Notes: generated from the letters alone by a model not told the origin. Shown: positions 1 to 9,422, numbered from the stretch's first letter. The stretch is DNA of 64,000 bases from Myxococcota bacterium (GCA_963169165.1 CAUJFL010000092.1:1-64000); one strand, 5' to 3'. Numbers and translations: made by a program.

Positions 1-2
1 GG

Positions 3-1118
3 GCGTCGTCGGGGGGGGCCGCGCCCCGGGTGGGGTCCCCGCGGGCGCGCCGGGCGCCCGCGGCGCGCCCGGCGCCCGGGGCGCGCCCGGCGCCCGCGGC
101 GCGCGCGCCGGTCGCGGCGGCGTGCCCCGAGGGCATGCAGCGCGTGGACGGCGGGGTGTTCTGGATGGGCTCGACCGCGGTCAACGACGAGGAGTCGCCG
201 CGCCACCGCGTCGCCTTGCCCGCGTTCTGCATGGACACCTACGAGATCTCGGTCGCTCGCTACCGCGCGTGCGTCGACGCGGGCGCCTGCACGCCGGCGC
301 ACCCGGACAAGGAGTGGTGCAACGCCTCGGCGAAGGACAAAGCAGACCACCCGATCAATTGCATCGACTGGCACCAGGCCGCGGCCTTCTGCGAGCACGA
401 CCAGCGGCGCTTGCCGACCGAGCGAGAGTGGGAGTACGCGGCGCGCGGCGGCAAGGAAGAGCGCCCGTTTCCGTGGGGCTCCGACCCGCCCGACGGACGG
501 AGCTGCTACTCGCACGCCGGCACTTGCAAGCTCGGCGCGTACCCCGCGACGGCGTTTGGTTTGTATGATCTGGGCGGCAACGTGTGGGAGTGGACCGACA
601 GCTGGTTCGGAAAGTACCCCGAGCCGAGCGAACAGGGGACGCTGAAGGTCTATCGCGGCGGGAGCTTCAGCCGGCGGTTTCCCAAGTGGATGCGCAACGG
701 GCTCCGCAACCGCTACCGCCCCGACGAGTGGGGGGCGCACCTCGGCGCACGCTGCGCGCGCGACCTGGATCCGCGCGCCTGCCCCGACGGCAGCGAGCCG
801 CGGGCCGACGGCAAGGGGTGCCGCGTGACGGGCGAGCCCGAGCCGAGGCCCCGCCCAGCCTCTCCCGTCGACCCGACGGCGCCGGCGGCGCACCAGCCGA
901 CCCCCTCGCCGACCGAGGCCCCACCGAGGCCCGAGGCGCAGCCGGTCACCACCGTCCGCGATCCACAGTTCGACGAAGACTGTCGGCGCTACAAACCAGG
1001 CCGCCCCGTGGCCTACCGGGTGCAGGGCGGAGGGTTCGGTGACCGTCAGAAGGCCAAGGGCGCCTGCCAGAACCGCGACGTCGGCGTCGGGTTCAACAGC
1101 GTTTGCTGTGCACAGTGA
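3..1118 (+). CDS. Formylglycine-generating-enzyme/SUMF1-like domain protein, 5' partial (frame open to window edge)
   Basis: Motifs GGVFWMGS, RLPTEREWEYAARGG, GLYDLGGNVWEWTDSWF, VYRGGSFSRR; Cys-rich C-terminal tail. Frame has no stop back to base 3, so the true start may lie outside the window. Confidence 0.85.
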   Translation, partial: ASSGGAAPRVGSPRARRAPAARPAPGARPAPAARAPVAAACPEGMQRVDGGVFWMGSTAVNDEESPRHRVALPAFCMDTYEISVARYRACVDAGACTPAHPDKEWCNASAKDKADHPINCIDWHQAAAFCEHDQRRLPTEREWEYAARGGKEERPFPWGSDPPDGRSCYSHAGTCKLGAYPATAFGLYDLGGNVWEWTDSWFGKYPEPSEQGTLKVYRGGSFSRRFPKWMRNGLRNRYRPDEWGAHLGARCARDLDPRACPDGSEPRADGKGCRVTGEPEPRPRPASPVDPTAPAAHQPTPSPTEAPPRPEAQPVTTVRDPQFDEDCRRYKPGRPVAYRVQGGGFGDRQKAKGACQNRDVGVGFNSVCCAQ

Positions 1119-2069
1119 TCATGGCCTGTTGATCTCGTGGACCCGCGTCATCGCCATCATGTCCTTCATGCTGCGGCCCATCGCTTCGGTCGAGCCGTCG
1201 AGGAAGATCACGTTGCCGCGGCCGGTCTCGCCGAAGTGCTTCACGGCCTCGGTCCACATCGTGAACAGCAAGAAGCTGGCGTCGAGGTTGGCGACCTGGA
1301 TCTCCTTCGCCGCCTGTGACAGGCCGCGGGCGACCTCCTCGCGGAGCAGCGCGATGCCCTGGCCGCGCAGCTGAGACGCCGAGCGCTCGGCCTCCGCGGC
1401 GATGCGGATGGCGGCGGCGTCGGCCTCGGCCTGCTTCGTCTTGGTGATGAACAGCGCCTGACCCTGGTTCTCCGCGGCCGCGCGCAGGTTGGTCGAGGCG
1501 ACGACCTCGGCCATCGACCGCATGACCACCTCGTCGAAGCGGATGTCGTTCATCTGCAGATCGATCAGGTGGTAACCCCAGGCCTCGAGGCTCGCGTCGA
1601 GCTGGCTCTTGACCTCCTCGATGATCTCGCGGCGCAGCGACAGGATCTCTGCCTGGCGCTTCTTCGCTACGAACGAGCGGACGGAGCCCTCGACGGTGCG
1701 CACCAGCGCCTGCATGAAGCTCTGGTAGTCGATGAACTTGAACGCGACGTTCTTGATAGTGTTCTCCTCCTGGTCGACGACCGCGTAGAGCAGCATCGCC
1801 TGAAAGCCGACGTTGGCCTGGTCGGCCGTGATGGCCTGAAAGGAGAGATCGGCCGAGCGGTTCTGGATGCTGATGCGCTGCGCGACCGTCTCGACGAACG
1901 GGATCTTGAACCCAAGACCCGGGCGCAAGATGCGAGAGTACTTGCCGAACATCGTCAGCACGGCGACGTTGCCCTGCTGCACGGTGACGACCGACGCCAT
2001 CACGACGACGACGCCCGCGACGAGGGAGATGAGGAGGAAGACGGAGGAGACCGCGGCCATGGCTCCCAT
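1119..2069 (-). CDS. SPFH/Band 7 (prohibitin/stomatin-like) membrane protein
   Basis: N-terminal TM helix then VTVQQGNVAVLTMFGKYSRILRPGLGFKIPFVETVAQRISIQNRS; Ala/Glu-rich coiled coil (EAERSASQLRGQGIALLREEVARGL). Confidence 0.88.
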   Translation of the reverse strand: MGAMAAVSSVFLLISLVAGVVVVMASVVTVQQGNVAVLTMFGKYSRILRPGLGFKIPFVETVAQRISIQNRSADLSFQAITADQANVGFQAMLLYAVVDQEENTIKNVAFKFIDYQSFMQALVRTVEGSVRSFVAKKRQAEILSLRREIIEEVKSQLDASLEAWGYHLIDLQMNDIRFDEVVMRSMAEVVASTNLRAAAENQGQALFITKTKQAEADAAAIRIAAEAERSASQLRGQGIALLREEVARGLSQAAKEIQVANLDASFLLFTMWTEAVKHFGETGRGNVIFLDGSTEAMGRSMKDMMAMTRVHEINRP

Positions 2070-2167
2070 GGTCGGGCGCGCCGCCGCGCGCGGGCAAATT
2101 CGCGGCGCTCACGGCGGCTGTCGTCGCCCCGAGCACGTCTCCCGGATGACGAGCGACCTCAGCGACC

Positions 2168-2788
2168 TCAGGGCTGCCAGGCGTCCGGGGCCGCGCGCTG
2201 ACACGCGTCGCGGGCGAGACAGGCGGCCTCGATCTCGAGCAAGCGACCGAACGGGGCCAGCGCCACCTCGAACCGCCGCGCGTTGTAGAGCTGCGGCACG
2301 AGGAAGAGGTCGGCCATCGAGACGTCATCGCCCAGACAGTAGGCCCCGCCGGTCGGGCCGAGCGCCCGCGAGAACGCGGCGAGGCCTCGCTCGATCATCG
2401 CCCGCGCCCACTCTGCTTGCGCCGACCGATCGGGAGAGATACGCGTTAGAATCGATAGATTTTGCAGCGGCTGCGTCCCGGCGTTCACGATCTCGACGAG
2501 CTGCCGCATCCTGGCGCGCGCCAGCAGATCTGCCGGGCGCAGCGGCGGCGTGGGCACGAGCTCCTCCAGCAGCTCGATGATCGCGACCGACTCGGTGAAC
2601 GTGCGGCCGTCGATCGAGAGCGCGGGCACGAACGCGGTCGGGCTGACCGCCCCGTAGTCGTCAGAGCGTTGCTCACTCGCGAGCAGGTTCACGGCGACCG
2701 CGCGGTACGCGAGGCCCTTCTCCTCGAGCGCCCAGCGGACGCGCCAGGAGGACGAGGAGCGGTAGTAGTGGTGGAGGAGGAGGTCCAT
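2168..2788 (-). CDS. Glutathione S-transferase family, maleylacetoacetate isomerase-like
   Basis: MDLLLHHYYRSSSSWRVRWALEEKGLAYRAVAVNLL with SSSSWRVR zeta-GST-like motif; FVPALSIDGRTFTESVAIIELLEE. Start trimmed to the internal ATG at 2788. Confidence 0.85.
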   Translation of the reverse strand: MDLLLHHYYRSSSSWRVRWALEEKGLAYRAVAVNLLASEQRSDDYGAVSPTAFVPALSIDGRTFTESVAIIELLEELVPTPPLRPADLLARARMRQLVEIVNAGTQPLQNLSILTRISPDRSAQAEWARAMIERGLAAFSRALGPTGGAYCLGDDVSMADLFLVPQLYNARRFEVALAPFGRLLEIEAACLARDACQRAAPDAWQP

Positions 2789-2888
2789 CGGCGCGGGTGT
2801 ACGGCGGCGGGAGGCGGGGGAAAAGGGGCGGAGGCGGCGAGCTGCCGCGGGGGCTCGTTCGGCCGGACGCCGCCGACCGTGACGACGC

Positions 2889-2922
2889 ACGGATCGCGTA
2901 CGCCGAGGTGTACGCGATCCGT
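2889..2922. promoter_or_regulatory. Perfect 13-bp inverted repeat, candidate operator, between divergent genes
   Basis: ACGGATCGCGTAC-gccgaggt-GTACGCGATCCGT; lies between the starts at 2788 (-) and 2995 (+). Confidence 0.6.
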
Positions 2923-2994
2923 CCACGCCCCCCCCGCGCGGCGCGCGAGCTCGCTTCTCTCTGGCGCGGCACGAAGCTTGAAAGGGTGGGCGCC

Positions 2995-3387
2995 ATGAAA
3001 GTCAATCGAACGTGGGCGGCGCTCGCGGGCGCCGTCGTGGCGGTGGCGGTCTCGGCGGGCTGTCGCAACAGTGACAACACGCAAGCACAGACCCCGGCGA
3101 ACACACAACCGACCCCGACCTATTACCCGACGACGCCGACTCCGACTGCCACGGTCACGCCGACCTCGACCGCGGCGAGCCCCGCGGCGACGACGCCTGA
3201 CATCTTCAGCCAGATGGCCGGGATGGTGGGTCAGATGGGCGCGGCCATGGGGGGAACGGCGGGAACGGCTCCGGCCGCGACCACGGCGGCGCCGACCGGC
3301 ACGGCCGCGTCCACCGCCGCGGGCATGCCGACGATGCCGACGGCGTTGACGTCCGCGCTCGCGCCGTTCCTCACGCCGCCGAAGTGA
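2995..3387 (+). CDS. Small putative lipoprotein with Thr/Pro-rich linker
   Basis: MKVNRTWAALAGAVVAVAVSAGCRNSD lipobox; low-complexity TPTPTATVTPTST. ORF track start at 2797 is upstream; ATG at 2995 precedes the signal peptide. Confidence 0.7.
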   Translation: MKVNRTWAALAGAVVAVAVSAGCRNSDNTQAQTPANTQPTPTYYPTTPTPTATVTPTSTAASPAATTPDIFSQMAGMVGQMGAAMGGTAGTAPAATTAAPTGTAASTAAGMPTMPTALTSALAPFLTPPK

Positions 3388-3460
3388 AGGCGCTCCAGCT
3401 CGCCGCCACTCTTCACCCATCGTTCCCCCGTGGGCCGCGCTCTCAGCGCGGTCCGAGGGC

Positions 3461-4411
3461 CTACGGTCCCGCCGACGACGAGGCCGGCGCGGCGCTCGAG
3501 GGCGCGCCGCGCGCCGCCTCTCGCAGCGCCTCGGCCTCCACGCTGTACGCCGCGGCATCTCGGCCGGTCGCGAGGGCGGCGGCCCGGTCCATCGCGGTCC
3601 GGGCGTCGCCGAGCCTCCCCATCCGCCGCAGCACGCGCGATCTCCGCGCCGACAGCGACGCCGCCCCAGCGCGGTTGCCAAGTGATTCTTCGACCTGTGA
3701 GAGCCTCCCGAGATCGTCGGCGACCGCGCCCGGGTCCTCGCGGCGCTTGTCGAGGTCGAGCGCCTCGGCGTAGCGCCCCCGCGCGCCCTCGCGATCTCCG
3801 CGCGCCTCCCTCGCCACGCCCTCGGCGACCAGCGCCGACGCGAGCGCCGCGTCGTCTCCGAGCCTGCGCGCGAGCGCGGACGCGTCGCGCGCGAGGCGCT
3901 CGGCCTCCTCGGCGGAGGTCGACAGCGCGAGCGTCGCGAGCCCGACCCGCGCCGTCAGCCCCACCCTCGCGTCGCCGAGGGACTCGGACACCGACAGCGC
4001 CCGCGTGAGCTCGGCCCGCGCCTCGTCGCGCCTGCCGAGCGCCATCAGCGCGCCGCCGAGGTTGGTGCGCGCGCGGGCCTCGCCCGCGGTGCCCGCCCCC
4101 GCCGCGAGGTGCGCGCGCAGCGCCGCCGTGTGCATGACCAGCGCGCCGTCGCGGTCGCCGCGCTGCGCCGCGAGCGCGCCGAGGTTGCTGTACGCCTCGG
4201 CCTGGCCGGGCAGATCGTCGACCAGCTCGGCCTCGCGCAGGGCGTCGCGGAGCATGCCCTCGGCGCCCGCGAGATCGCCCCGCTCGAGGCGTCGCAGCCC
4301 CTCGGCGTTGAACCTCGACGCCGCGGTCGGGGCCGGTCTCGGCGCGGGCGGCGAGCCGCACCCGGTCACCGCGAGCGCGGCGGTCATGATCAGCGCGGCG
4401 CGCGCGATCAC
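3461..4411 (-). CDS. Tetratricopeptide-repeat lipoprotein, last gene of Mla-like operon
   Basis: MIARAALIMTAALAVTGCGSPP lipobox; repeated TPR-like units (EAYSNLGALAAQRGDRDGALVMHTAALRAH). Overlaps upstream MCE gene by 4 nt. Confidence 0.75.
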   Translation of the reverse strand: MIARAALIMTAALAVTGCGSPPAPRPAPTAASRFNAEGLRRLERGDLAGAEGMLRDALREAELVDDLPGQAEAYSNLGALAAQRGDRDGALVMHTAALRAHLAAGAGTAGEARARTNLGGALMALGRRDEARAELTRALSVSESLGDARVGLTARVGLATLALSTSAEEAERLARDASALARRLGDDAALASALVAEGVAREARGDREGARGRYAEALDLDKRREDPGAVADDLGRLSQVEESLGNRAGAASLSARRSRVLRRMGRLGDARTAMDRAAALATGRDAAAYSVEAEALREAARGAPSSAAPASSSAGP

Positions 4412-5454
4412 GGCGCGCCGCTCGACGACGGCATCGGGGGCCGCACGACGGTCTCGGTGCGCGGACGAACGCGCTCGGGGAGCGTCCCGCGCAGCAAGAA
4501 ATTGCGCTGCGCGGCCTCGACGAGCCGCGTCGCCTCTTCGACGGAGACGTCGACCTTTCGCGCCAGCTCGGGCGCGGTGCGCGTCGCCTGCCGCAGCTCG
4601 ATCACCAGCTGCTCCGCGAGCGCCATCGTGCGCTCCGTCGTCGCGAGCAGCCTCGGCACGTCGTCGAGCGCGTGATCCGCCCGCGCGAACACCTTGGCCC
4701 CTTGCTGAGTCGCCTCGCGCGCGTCCTTCGTGAACGCGCTCATCTCCTTGGTGAGCCGCTCCGTCTCGGAGAACGCCCGGCGCGCCTCGGTGGACGCCGC
4801 GCGCGCCTCCTTGAGCATCCCCTCGAGATCGTCGGCCAGCTGGGACTCGGTCATCATCCGGCCCGCGAGCCCCTGCCCGTGCGCGAGCGCGTCGGTCAGC
4901 TTGCGCAGGTTGACGAAGGTCGAGCCCATCTCGGCGATGGCGGCGTTCATCTGACCGCGCATCTCGGAGACGTCGCGCGACATCCTCGCGAACGTCGTCA
5001 CCATCGACTCTCGAGCCTCGGCGCGGACGACGGCGCCCGCGCGGAGCGGCTGGTCGCCCTCGGAGCGCAAGAGGACGCTCGAGGTGCCGAACGGCGGCAT
5101 GCCCGAGCCGAGCGGGGGCTCGACGACCACGGCGACCGTCTGGTCCTTCAAGAACCGCGCGGCGCTCGCGCGGAGGCGCATCGTGATGCGCACGGGCTTG
5201 CCGGGGAACGCTGGATCGTCGCGCAGCTCGACGCGCGTCACCGAGCCGACCTCGACGTCGCGCACCTTCACCGGGGAGCCGACCGCCGCGCCGTACGCGC
5301 TCTCTGTCGCCGCCGAGATCACGAACCCCGCGCGGAACAATTCGGCGATCTCGGAGCGGCGGCCCGCGCCGATCACGGCGAGCACGCCGAGCAGCGAGAC
5401 CACCAGCAGGAAGAGCCCGGTCGCGCGCTCGACGCGGGTGATCGGCGTCCTCAC
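4408..5454 (-). CDS. MCE/MlaD family substrate-binding protein of ABC transporter
   Basis: TM then GFVISAATESAYGAAVGSPVKVRDVEVGSVTRVEL...VRITMRLRASAARFLKDQTVAVVVEPPLGSGMP; GTG start at 5454 overlapping the ATPase stop. Confidence 0.88.
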   Translation of the reverse strand: MRTPITRVERATGLFLLVVSLLGVLAVIGAGRRSEIAELFRAGFVISAATESAYGAAVGSPVKVRDVEVGSVTRVELRDDPAFPGKPVRITMRLRASAARFLKDQTVAVVVEPPLGSGMPPFGTSSVLLRSEGDQPLRAGAVVRAEARESMVTTFARMSRDVSEMRGQMNAAIAEMGSTFVNLRKLTDALAHGQGLAGRMMTESQLADDLEGMLKEARAASTEARRAFSETERLTKEMSAFTKDAREATQQGAKVFARADHALDDVPRLLATTERTMALAEQLVIELRQATRTAPELARKVDVSVEEATRLVEAAQRNFLLRGTLPERVRPRTETVVRPPMPSSSGAP

Positions 5455-6209
5455 GCGCCGCCTCCGAGGACGTGCGCGCCGCCGAGCGCTTGCGGCAAGA
5501 CGCCGACGAAGCTCGGGCGATCGGGCGGGGGCAGGGCGCTCGGACGATCGAACACGTGACCGTTCTCGAAGTACACCATCCGCGTCGCCGTGTACGGCTC
5601 GAGCGCGCCGTCGTGATCGGCGTAGACGACGGTCATCCCGCGCTCGCGGCGCCGGCGCTCGATCGCCTTCGCCACGCGGCGCGCCTCGCCGAGGACGAGC
5701 CCGAGCTGCGGCTCGTCGCAGAGGAGCAGCGCGGGATCGAGCGCGAGCGCCCGCGCGAACAGCGCGCGCTTGCGCACCGACGCGTTCACGCGGTGGCTCA
5801 CCCGCGGGAGCTCGTCGACGATGTCGAGCTCCTCGGCGAGCGACGTCACCCGCTGCTCGAGATCGGGCACCCTCCCCGCGTGATAGCTGAGCGGCAGCGC
5901 GATGTTCTCGCGCACGGTGCGGTTGGCCCACAGGCCGCCCGCCTCGAAGACGAACCCCACCTGCGTGCGGTGCTCGCGCGTCGCCTGATAGCCGAGCCTC
6001 GAGAGGTCTCGGTTGCCGACCTTCACGCGGCCCGACGTCGGCCGGAGCAGCCCCGCGATCAGCCGCAGCGCCGTCGATTTTCCGCCGCCGTTGTGGCCGC
6101 ACAGCGCCACCGCCTCGCCCCGCAGCACGGAGAGGTTGACGCCGTCGAGCACGGCGCGCCCCGCCTCGTCGCGCACGGTCACGCGGTCGAGCACGACGTC
6201 GAGGCTCAC
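5451..6209 (-). CDS. MlaF-like ABC transporter ATP-binding protein with atypical conserved motifs
   Basis: Walker [10 protein letters not shown], Walker B LLLCDEP, H-loop ADHD; between MlaE-like and MCE genes with 4-nt overlaps. Signature, Q-loop and D-loop deviate (see findings). Confidence 0.87.
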   Translation of the reverse strand: MSLDVVLDRVTVRDEAGRAVLDGVNLSVLRGEAVALCGHNGGGKSTALRLIAGLLRPTSGRVKVGNRDLSRLGYQATREHRTQVGFVFEAGGLWANRTVRENIALPLSYHAGRVPDLEQRVTSLAEELDIVDELPRVSHRVNASVRKRALFARALALDPALLLCDEPQLGLVLGEARRVAKAIERRRRERGMTVVYADHDGALEPYTATRMVYFENGHVFDRPSALPPPDRPSFVGVLPQALGGAHVLGGGA

Positions 6210-6997
6210 GCGGCGCGCTCCGCCAGGGCGACCACCGACAACGTCGCGTTGAGCGTCAGGCACGCGAGGTAGCACGCGACCGTGCCGCGCACGTTGGCGC
6301 GCGGGATCTCGGTGAAGCTGCGGCCGACCGCGAGCCCGTGGAAGCAGTTCACCGTCGAGATCACGAGCCCGAACGCGACGCCCTTCGCGGTCGCGAAGGC
6401 GATCGTCGAGAGGCTGACGGCGTCGATGATCGCGTCGAAGCGGAGCCCCACGCTGACCAGGTTGAGCGCCTCGCCGAGCGAGAAGCCGCCGAAGAGCGCG
6501 ACGAACGACAGCGCGATCGTGAGCGACAGCGTCGAGATCGTCACGCCCACGATCCGCGGCAGCACGAGGAAGTAGTCGATGTTGACGCCCGCCGCGTCGA
6601 GCGCGTCGATCTCGTCGTTGACGCGCATGTAGCCGAGCTCGGTCGCGATCGCGGTGCCAGAGCGGCCGATCAGCACGAGCGCGATGACGATGGGCAAGAT
6701 CTCGCGGACGATCGCCTGCGCCACCACGACGGGCACGTGCGGCGCGAGGCCGTTCGGCCGCATCAAGGCGTCCGAGATCGCGATGACCGAGAGGCCGCAC
6801 AGCACGGCGATGGCGCCGAGGATCGGCAGCGGCTCGACCGCCGTGAAGTAGATCTGCGAGGCCGTCGCGCGCGCCACGAGCCCCGCGCCGCGCCCGCGCT
6901 CGAGCACGGCGCCCTTCGCGGCGGCGTACGGCAGCGACGCGATGCCTACGGCGTCGCGCTGCCACGTCCACACCCATCTCCCGACGGCGCCCAGCAT
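6206..6997 (-). CDS. MlaE family ABC transporter permease
   Basis: [29 protein letters not shown] is the classic MlaE/YrbE motif; multiple TM helices. Confidence 0.92.
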   Translation of the reverse strand: MLGAVGRWVWTWQRDAVGIASLPYAAAKGAVLERGRGAGLVARATASQIYFTAVEPLPILGAIAVLCGLSVIAISDALMRPNGLAPHVPVVVAQAIVREILPIVIALVLIGRSGTAIATELGYMRVNDEIDALDAAGVNIDYFLVLPRIVGVTISTLSLTIALSFVALFGGFSLGEALNLVSVGLRFDAIIDAVSLSTIAFATAKGVAFGLVISTVNCFHGLAVGRSFTEIPRANVRGTVACYLACLTLNATLSVVALAERAA

Positions 6998-7034
6998 CAG
7001 CGCGCAGCGTATGCCAAAAGCTGGGCGGCGCGGC

Positions 7035-7697
7035 TCAGGTCGGTGGCGGAGGGGGCGGCGTCACGACGAGCGGCTGGGTCTTGAACTTGAGCTCGCGATC
7101 GGCCGCGCCGATTCGGGCGGCGAACAGCCCGACGAACGAGCCGAACAGCGCGTCGCCCGCGCCGATCGTCGTCGCGCCGGTCGGGCGGCTGACCCACTTC
7201 TTGATGCGCTCGATGATCTCTTGCGAGACGGGGTTCACCTCGACCAGCCCAGACAGCACGTAGCGCCCTCCGAGCTTCAGCTTCGACCGGTCGATGACCG
7301 CGAGCTTCTGCGCCTCGGCGCAGCGGCGCAGGACGCCCTCGAGGTTGGGGGACACGACGTTCGACGAGCCGCCCGGCTGCGTGAGCTGCACGCGGAACAC
7401 CTCGTCCCACGGATCGAACACGACGCGGCAGCTCTTGGCCGTGAGCGCGAGCGGGTTGGTCGCCCCCTCCTCGAACAGGTACGCGCGGAGCACGAGCACG
7501 GTCGGGATGCCGCTCTTCAGCTTGGCCTCGATCTCGGCGTCGACGATGTCCCGGTACGCGACCGTCACGCGCAGGATGGTCTTGTCCCACGCGAAGACGG
7601 CGGTCTTCTGCGCGAGCTTCGGCGGATCGTCGGCGCGCGCGGCGCCCGAAACGAGCGTCGCCGCGACGAGGGCCAGGGTCGCGGCCCCGAGGCGCAC
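7035..7697 (-). CDS. Exported protein of unknown function (DUF4390-like, tentative)
   Basis: Signal peptide VRLGAATLALVAATLVSGAARAD; ILRVTVAYRDIVDAEIEAKLKSGIPTVLVLRAYLF. GTG start at 7697. Confidence 0.6.
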   Translation of the reverse strand: MRLGAATLALVAATLVSGAARADDPPKLAQKTAVFAWDKTILRVTVAYRDIVDAEIEAKLKSGIPTVLVLRAYLFEEGATNPLALTAKSCRVVFDPWDEVFRVQLTQPGGSSNVVSPNLEGVLRRCAEAQKLAVIDRSKLKLGGRYVLSGLVEVNPVSQEIIERIKKWVSRPTGATTIGAGDALFGSFVGLFAARIGAADRELKFKTQPLVVTPPPPPPT

Positions 7698-9355
7698 GCG
7701 GCTAAGCGCCTCCCCCGCAGCACAGGCACGAAGCCGAGGGGGTTCGCGAGCGCGAACACGAAGCCGCCCGCCTTCGTGTCGATGCGCAGGCCGAGGTTGA
7801 AGGTGAGATCGATCGGGACCCGCGCGAGCCCCGAGTATCCGGCGGGCGGGTCGTCGAGATCGCGCCGCGCGGCGACCGCGTAGACCCCGACCGCCGTGAA
7901 CGCGTCCACGCCGTACACCGAGCGCACGCCCCGGTAGACGGGCACGCGGTGCTCGAGCTGCAGCCGCGCCGCGTACTCTCCGAAGCGCACCTCGGCGACG
8001 TCGGTGCCGAAGAAGTTCGGCGCCGGGCGGCGGTCGGTGTTGAGCTCGAGCACGCGGTCGGGCAACAAATCTGACAGGTCCGCGACGTAGAACCGCTCGA
8101 ACACCGGCGCGTCTCCGGCGATCGCGCCGCCGTACGCCTCGAGCCTGAGCACGTGGCCGTTCTTGGCCTGCCACCAGCGCGAGGCTCGCACCTGCACGCG
8201 CTGGTACGCGTACGACGAGCCGAGCGGGGTCGCGGCGACGTCGAGCGCCGACTGCACGAGCCACCCGCGCGTGGGCAGCACCGGCACGTCGCGCGTGTCG
8301 TGCGTCAGATCGAGGTGCAGCGCCGACAGCAGGCTCACGCCCGGCAGGAGGTGGTAGGCGAGCGGCTCGACGCGCGCGCCCCGCCGATGCGACGCCGCGC
8401 GAGGCAGCTCGGCCTGCACGCGCTCGAGGCGATAGTCGGCGAACAGCTGCGTCGAGACCGAGAGATCGCGCCCGACGCCGAGCGAGCCGCCGAGCCTCCG
8501 GTACCGCACGACGGCGAAGTCCTCGACGCGGCTCGCCCCGCCGACCGGATCGTCGTAGCGCACGTCGCGCGTGCCGTAGAACTCGCGCGCGAGGTTGTAG
8601 AGGAGCGTCCCGTGCGTCATCCACGGCGACCCTCGAAACGACGGATCGAACGTGCGCACGCGCAGCGCGAGCTGATCCTCGGCCACCGCGAACGCGCCGC
8701 CGAGCGTGACGCCGGTGCCTGCGAGGTTGGTCTCCGCCGCGTCGAGGCCGGTGTACGCCGAGAGCGGCCGCGGCTCGCCCGCGCGGTCGGCGGTCGCCGA
8801 CAGCCCGAGCCACACGTCGTTGATGACGATCGTGTTGCGCTCGCGCACGTCGACGACGAGCACCACCGCGCCGCGCTTCGAGCCGCGCCGCAGCGAGTAC
8901 GACACCTTCTGGAAGAAGCCCGTGCCCAGCAGCCGGTAGCGCGAGAGCTCGAGCTCGGGATCGTCGACGTCGAAGACCTGCCCCTCGTGAAACGGCACGT
9001 AGCGCTTCACGACCGACGCGCGGGTGAGGAGGTTGCCGCGCACCTCGTCTCGCTCGAGCAGGTATGTGAGCGACACCTTGCCCAGCACGACCGGCGCCGC
9101 CTCTGGCCCGGCGGCCGGGGCGCTCGCCGCGGGCGCGCTCGACGCCGACGATGAAGCGGCGCTCGACGCCGCGGGCGCGCTCGACGCCGCGGGCGCGCTC
9201 GACGCCGCGGGCGCGCTCGACGCCGATGATGAAGCGGCGCTCGACGGGGCGGCGGGGGCGGGCGCGGCGACGGCCAGATCCTGTGCCCGCGCGAGCGCCG
9301 ACGGGACGAGCACGCACAGCGCGACGACGACGGCGTGACCGCGCTGCGGGCTCAC
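7565..9355 (-). CDS. Omp85/BamA-family outer membrane protein (POTRA plus beta-barrel); 3' end possibly frameshifted
   Basis: Signal peptide, Ala/Ser linker, POTRA-like segment (VVKRYVPFHEGQVFDVDDPELELSRYRLLGTGFFQKVSYSLRRG), barrel strands ending FVFALANPLGF. Last ~45 codons overlap the next gene and look non-coding. Confidence 0.78.
   Translation of the reverse strand: MSPQRGHAVVVALCVLVPSALARAQDLAVAAPAPAAPSSAASSSASSAPAASSAPAASSAPAASSAASSSASSAPAASAPAAGPEAAPVVLGKVSLTYLLERDEVRGNLLTRASVVKRYVPFHEGQVFDVDDPELELSRYRLLGTGFFQKVSYSLRRGSKRGAVVLVVDVRERNTIVINDVWLGLSATADRAGEPRPLSAYTGLDAAETNLAGTGVTLGGAFAVAEDQLALRVRTFDPSFRGSPWMTHGTLLYNLAREFYGTRDVRYDDPVGGASRVEDFAVVRYRRLGGSLGVGRDLSVSTQLFADYRLERVQAELPRAASHRRGARVEPLAYHLLPGVSLLSALHLDLTHDTRDVPVLPTRGWLVQSALDVAATPLGSSYAYQRVQVRASRWWQAKNGHVLRLEAYGGAIAGDAPVFERFYVADLSDLLPDRVLELNTDRRPAPNFFGTDVAEVRFGEYAARLQLEHRVPVYRGVRSVYGVDAFTAVGVYAVAARRDLDDPPAGYSGLARVPIDLTFNLGLRIDTKAGGFVFALANPLGFVPVLRGRRLAACASGPRPWPSSRRRSFRAPRAPTIRRSSRRRPPSSRGTRPSCA
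9121..9260. repeat. Short tandem repeat with 18-nt period encoding APAASS-type linker
   Basis: gcgctcgacgccgcgggc repeated, flanked by two gcgctcgacgccga(c/t)gatgaagcg units. Confidence 0.7.
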
Positions 9356-9422
9356 GGCGGCGCACCGGTGGGGCCCCGAGCCACGCGAGCTTCTTCGACG
9401 GGAGCGGGCCCGCGTCGCGCGC

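Noticed and set aside
1-120. GC-only repetitive stretch at left edge considered as a structural repeat or CRISPR-like element
   Set aside because: It is an in-frame Ala/Pro/Arg linker of the SUMF1-like gene with irregular spacing, no conserved repeat/spacer pattern.
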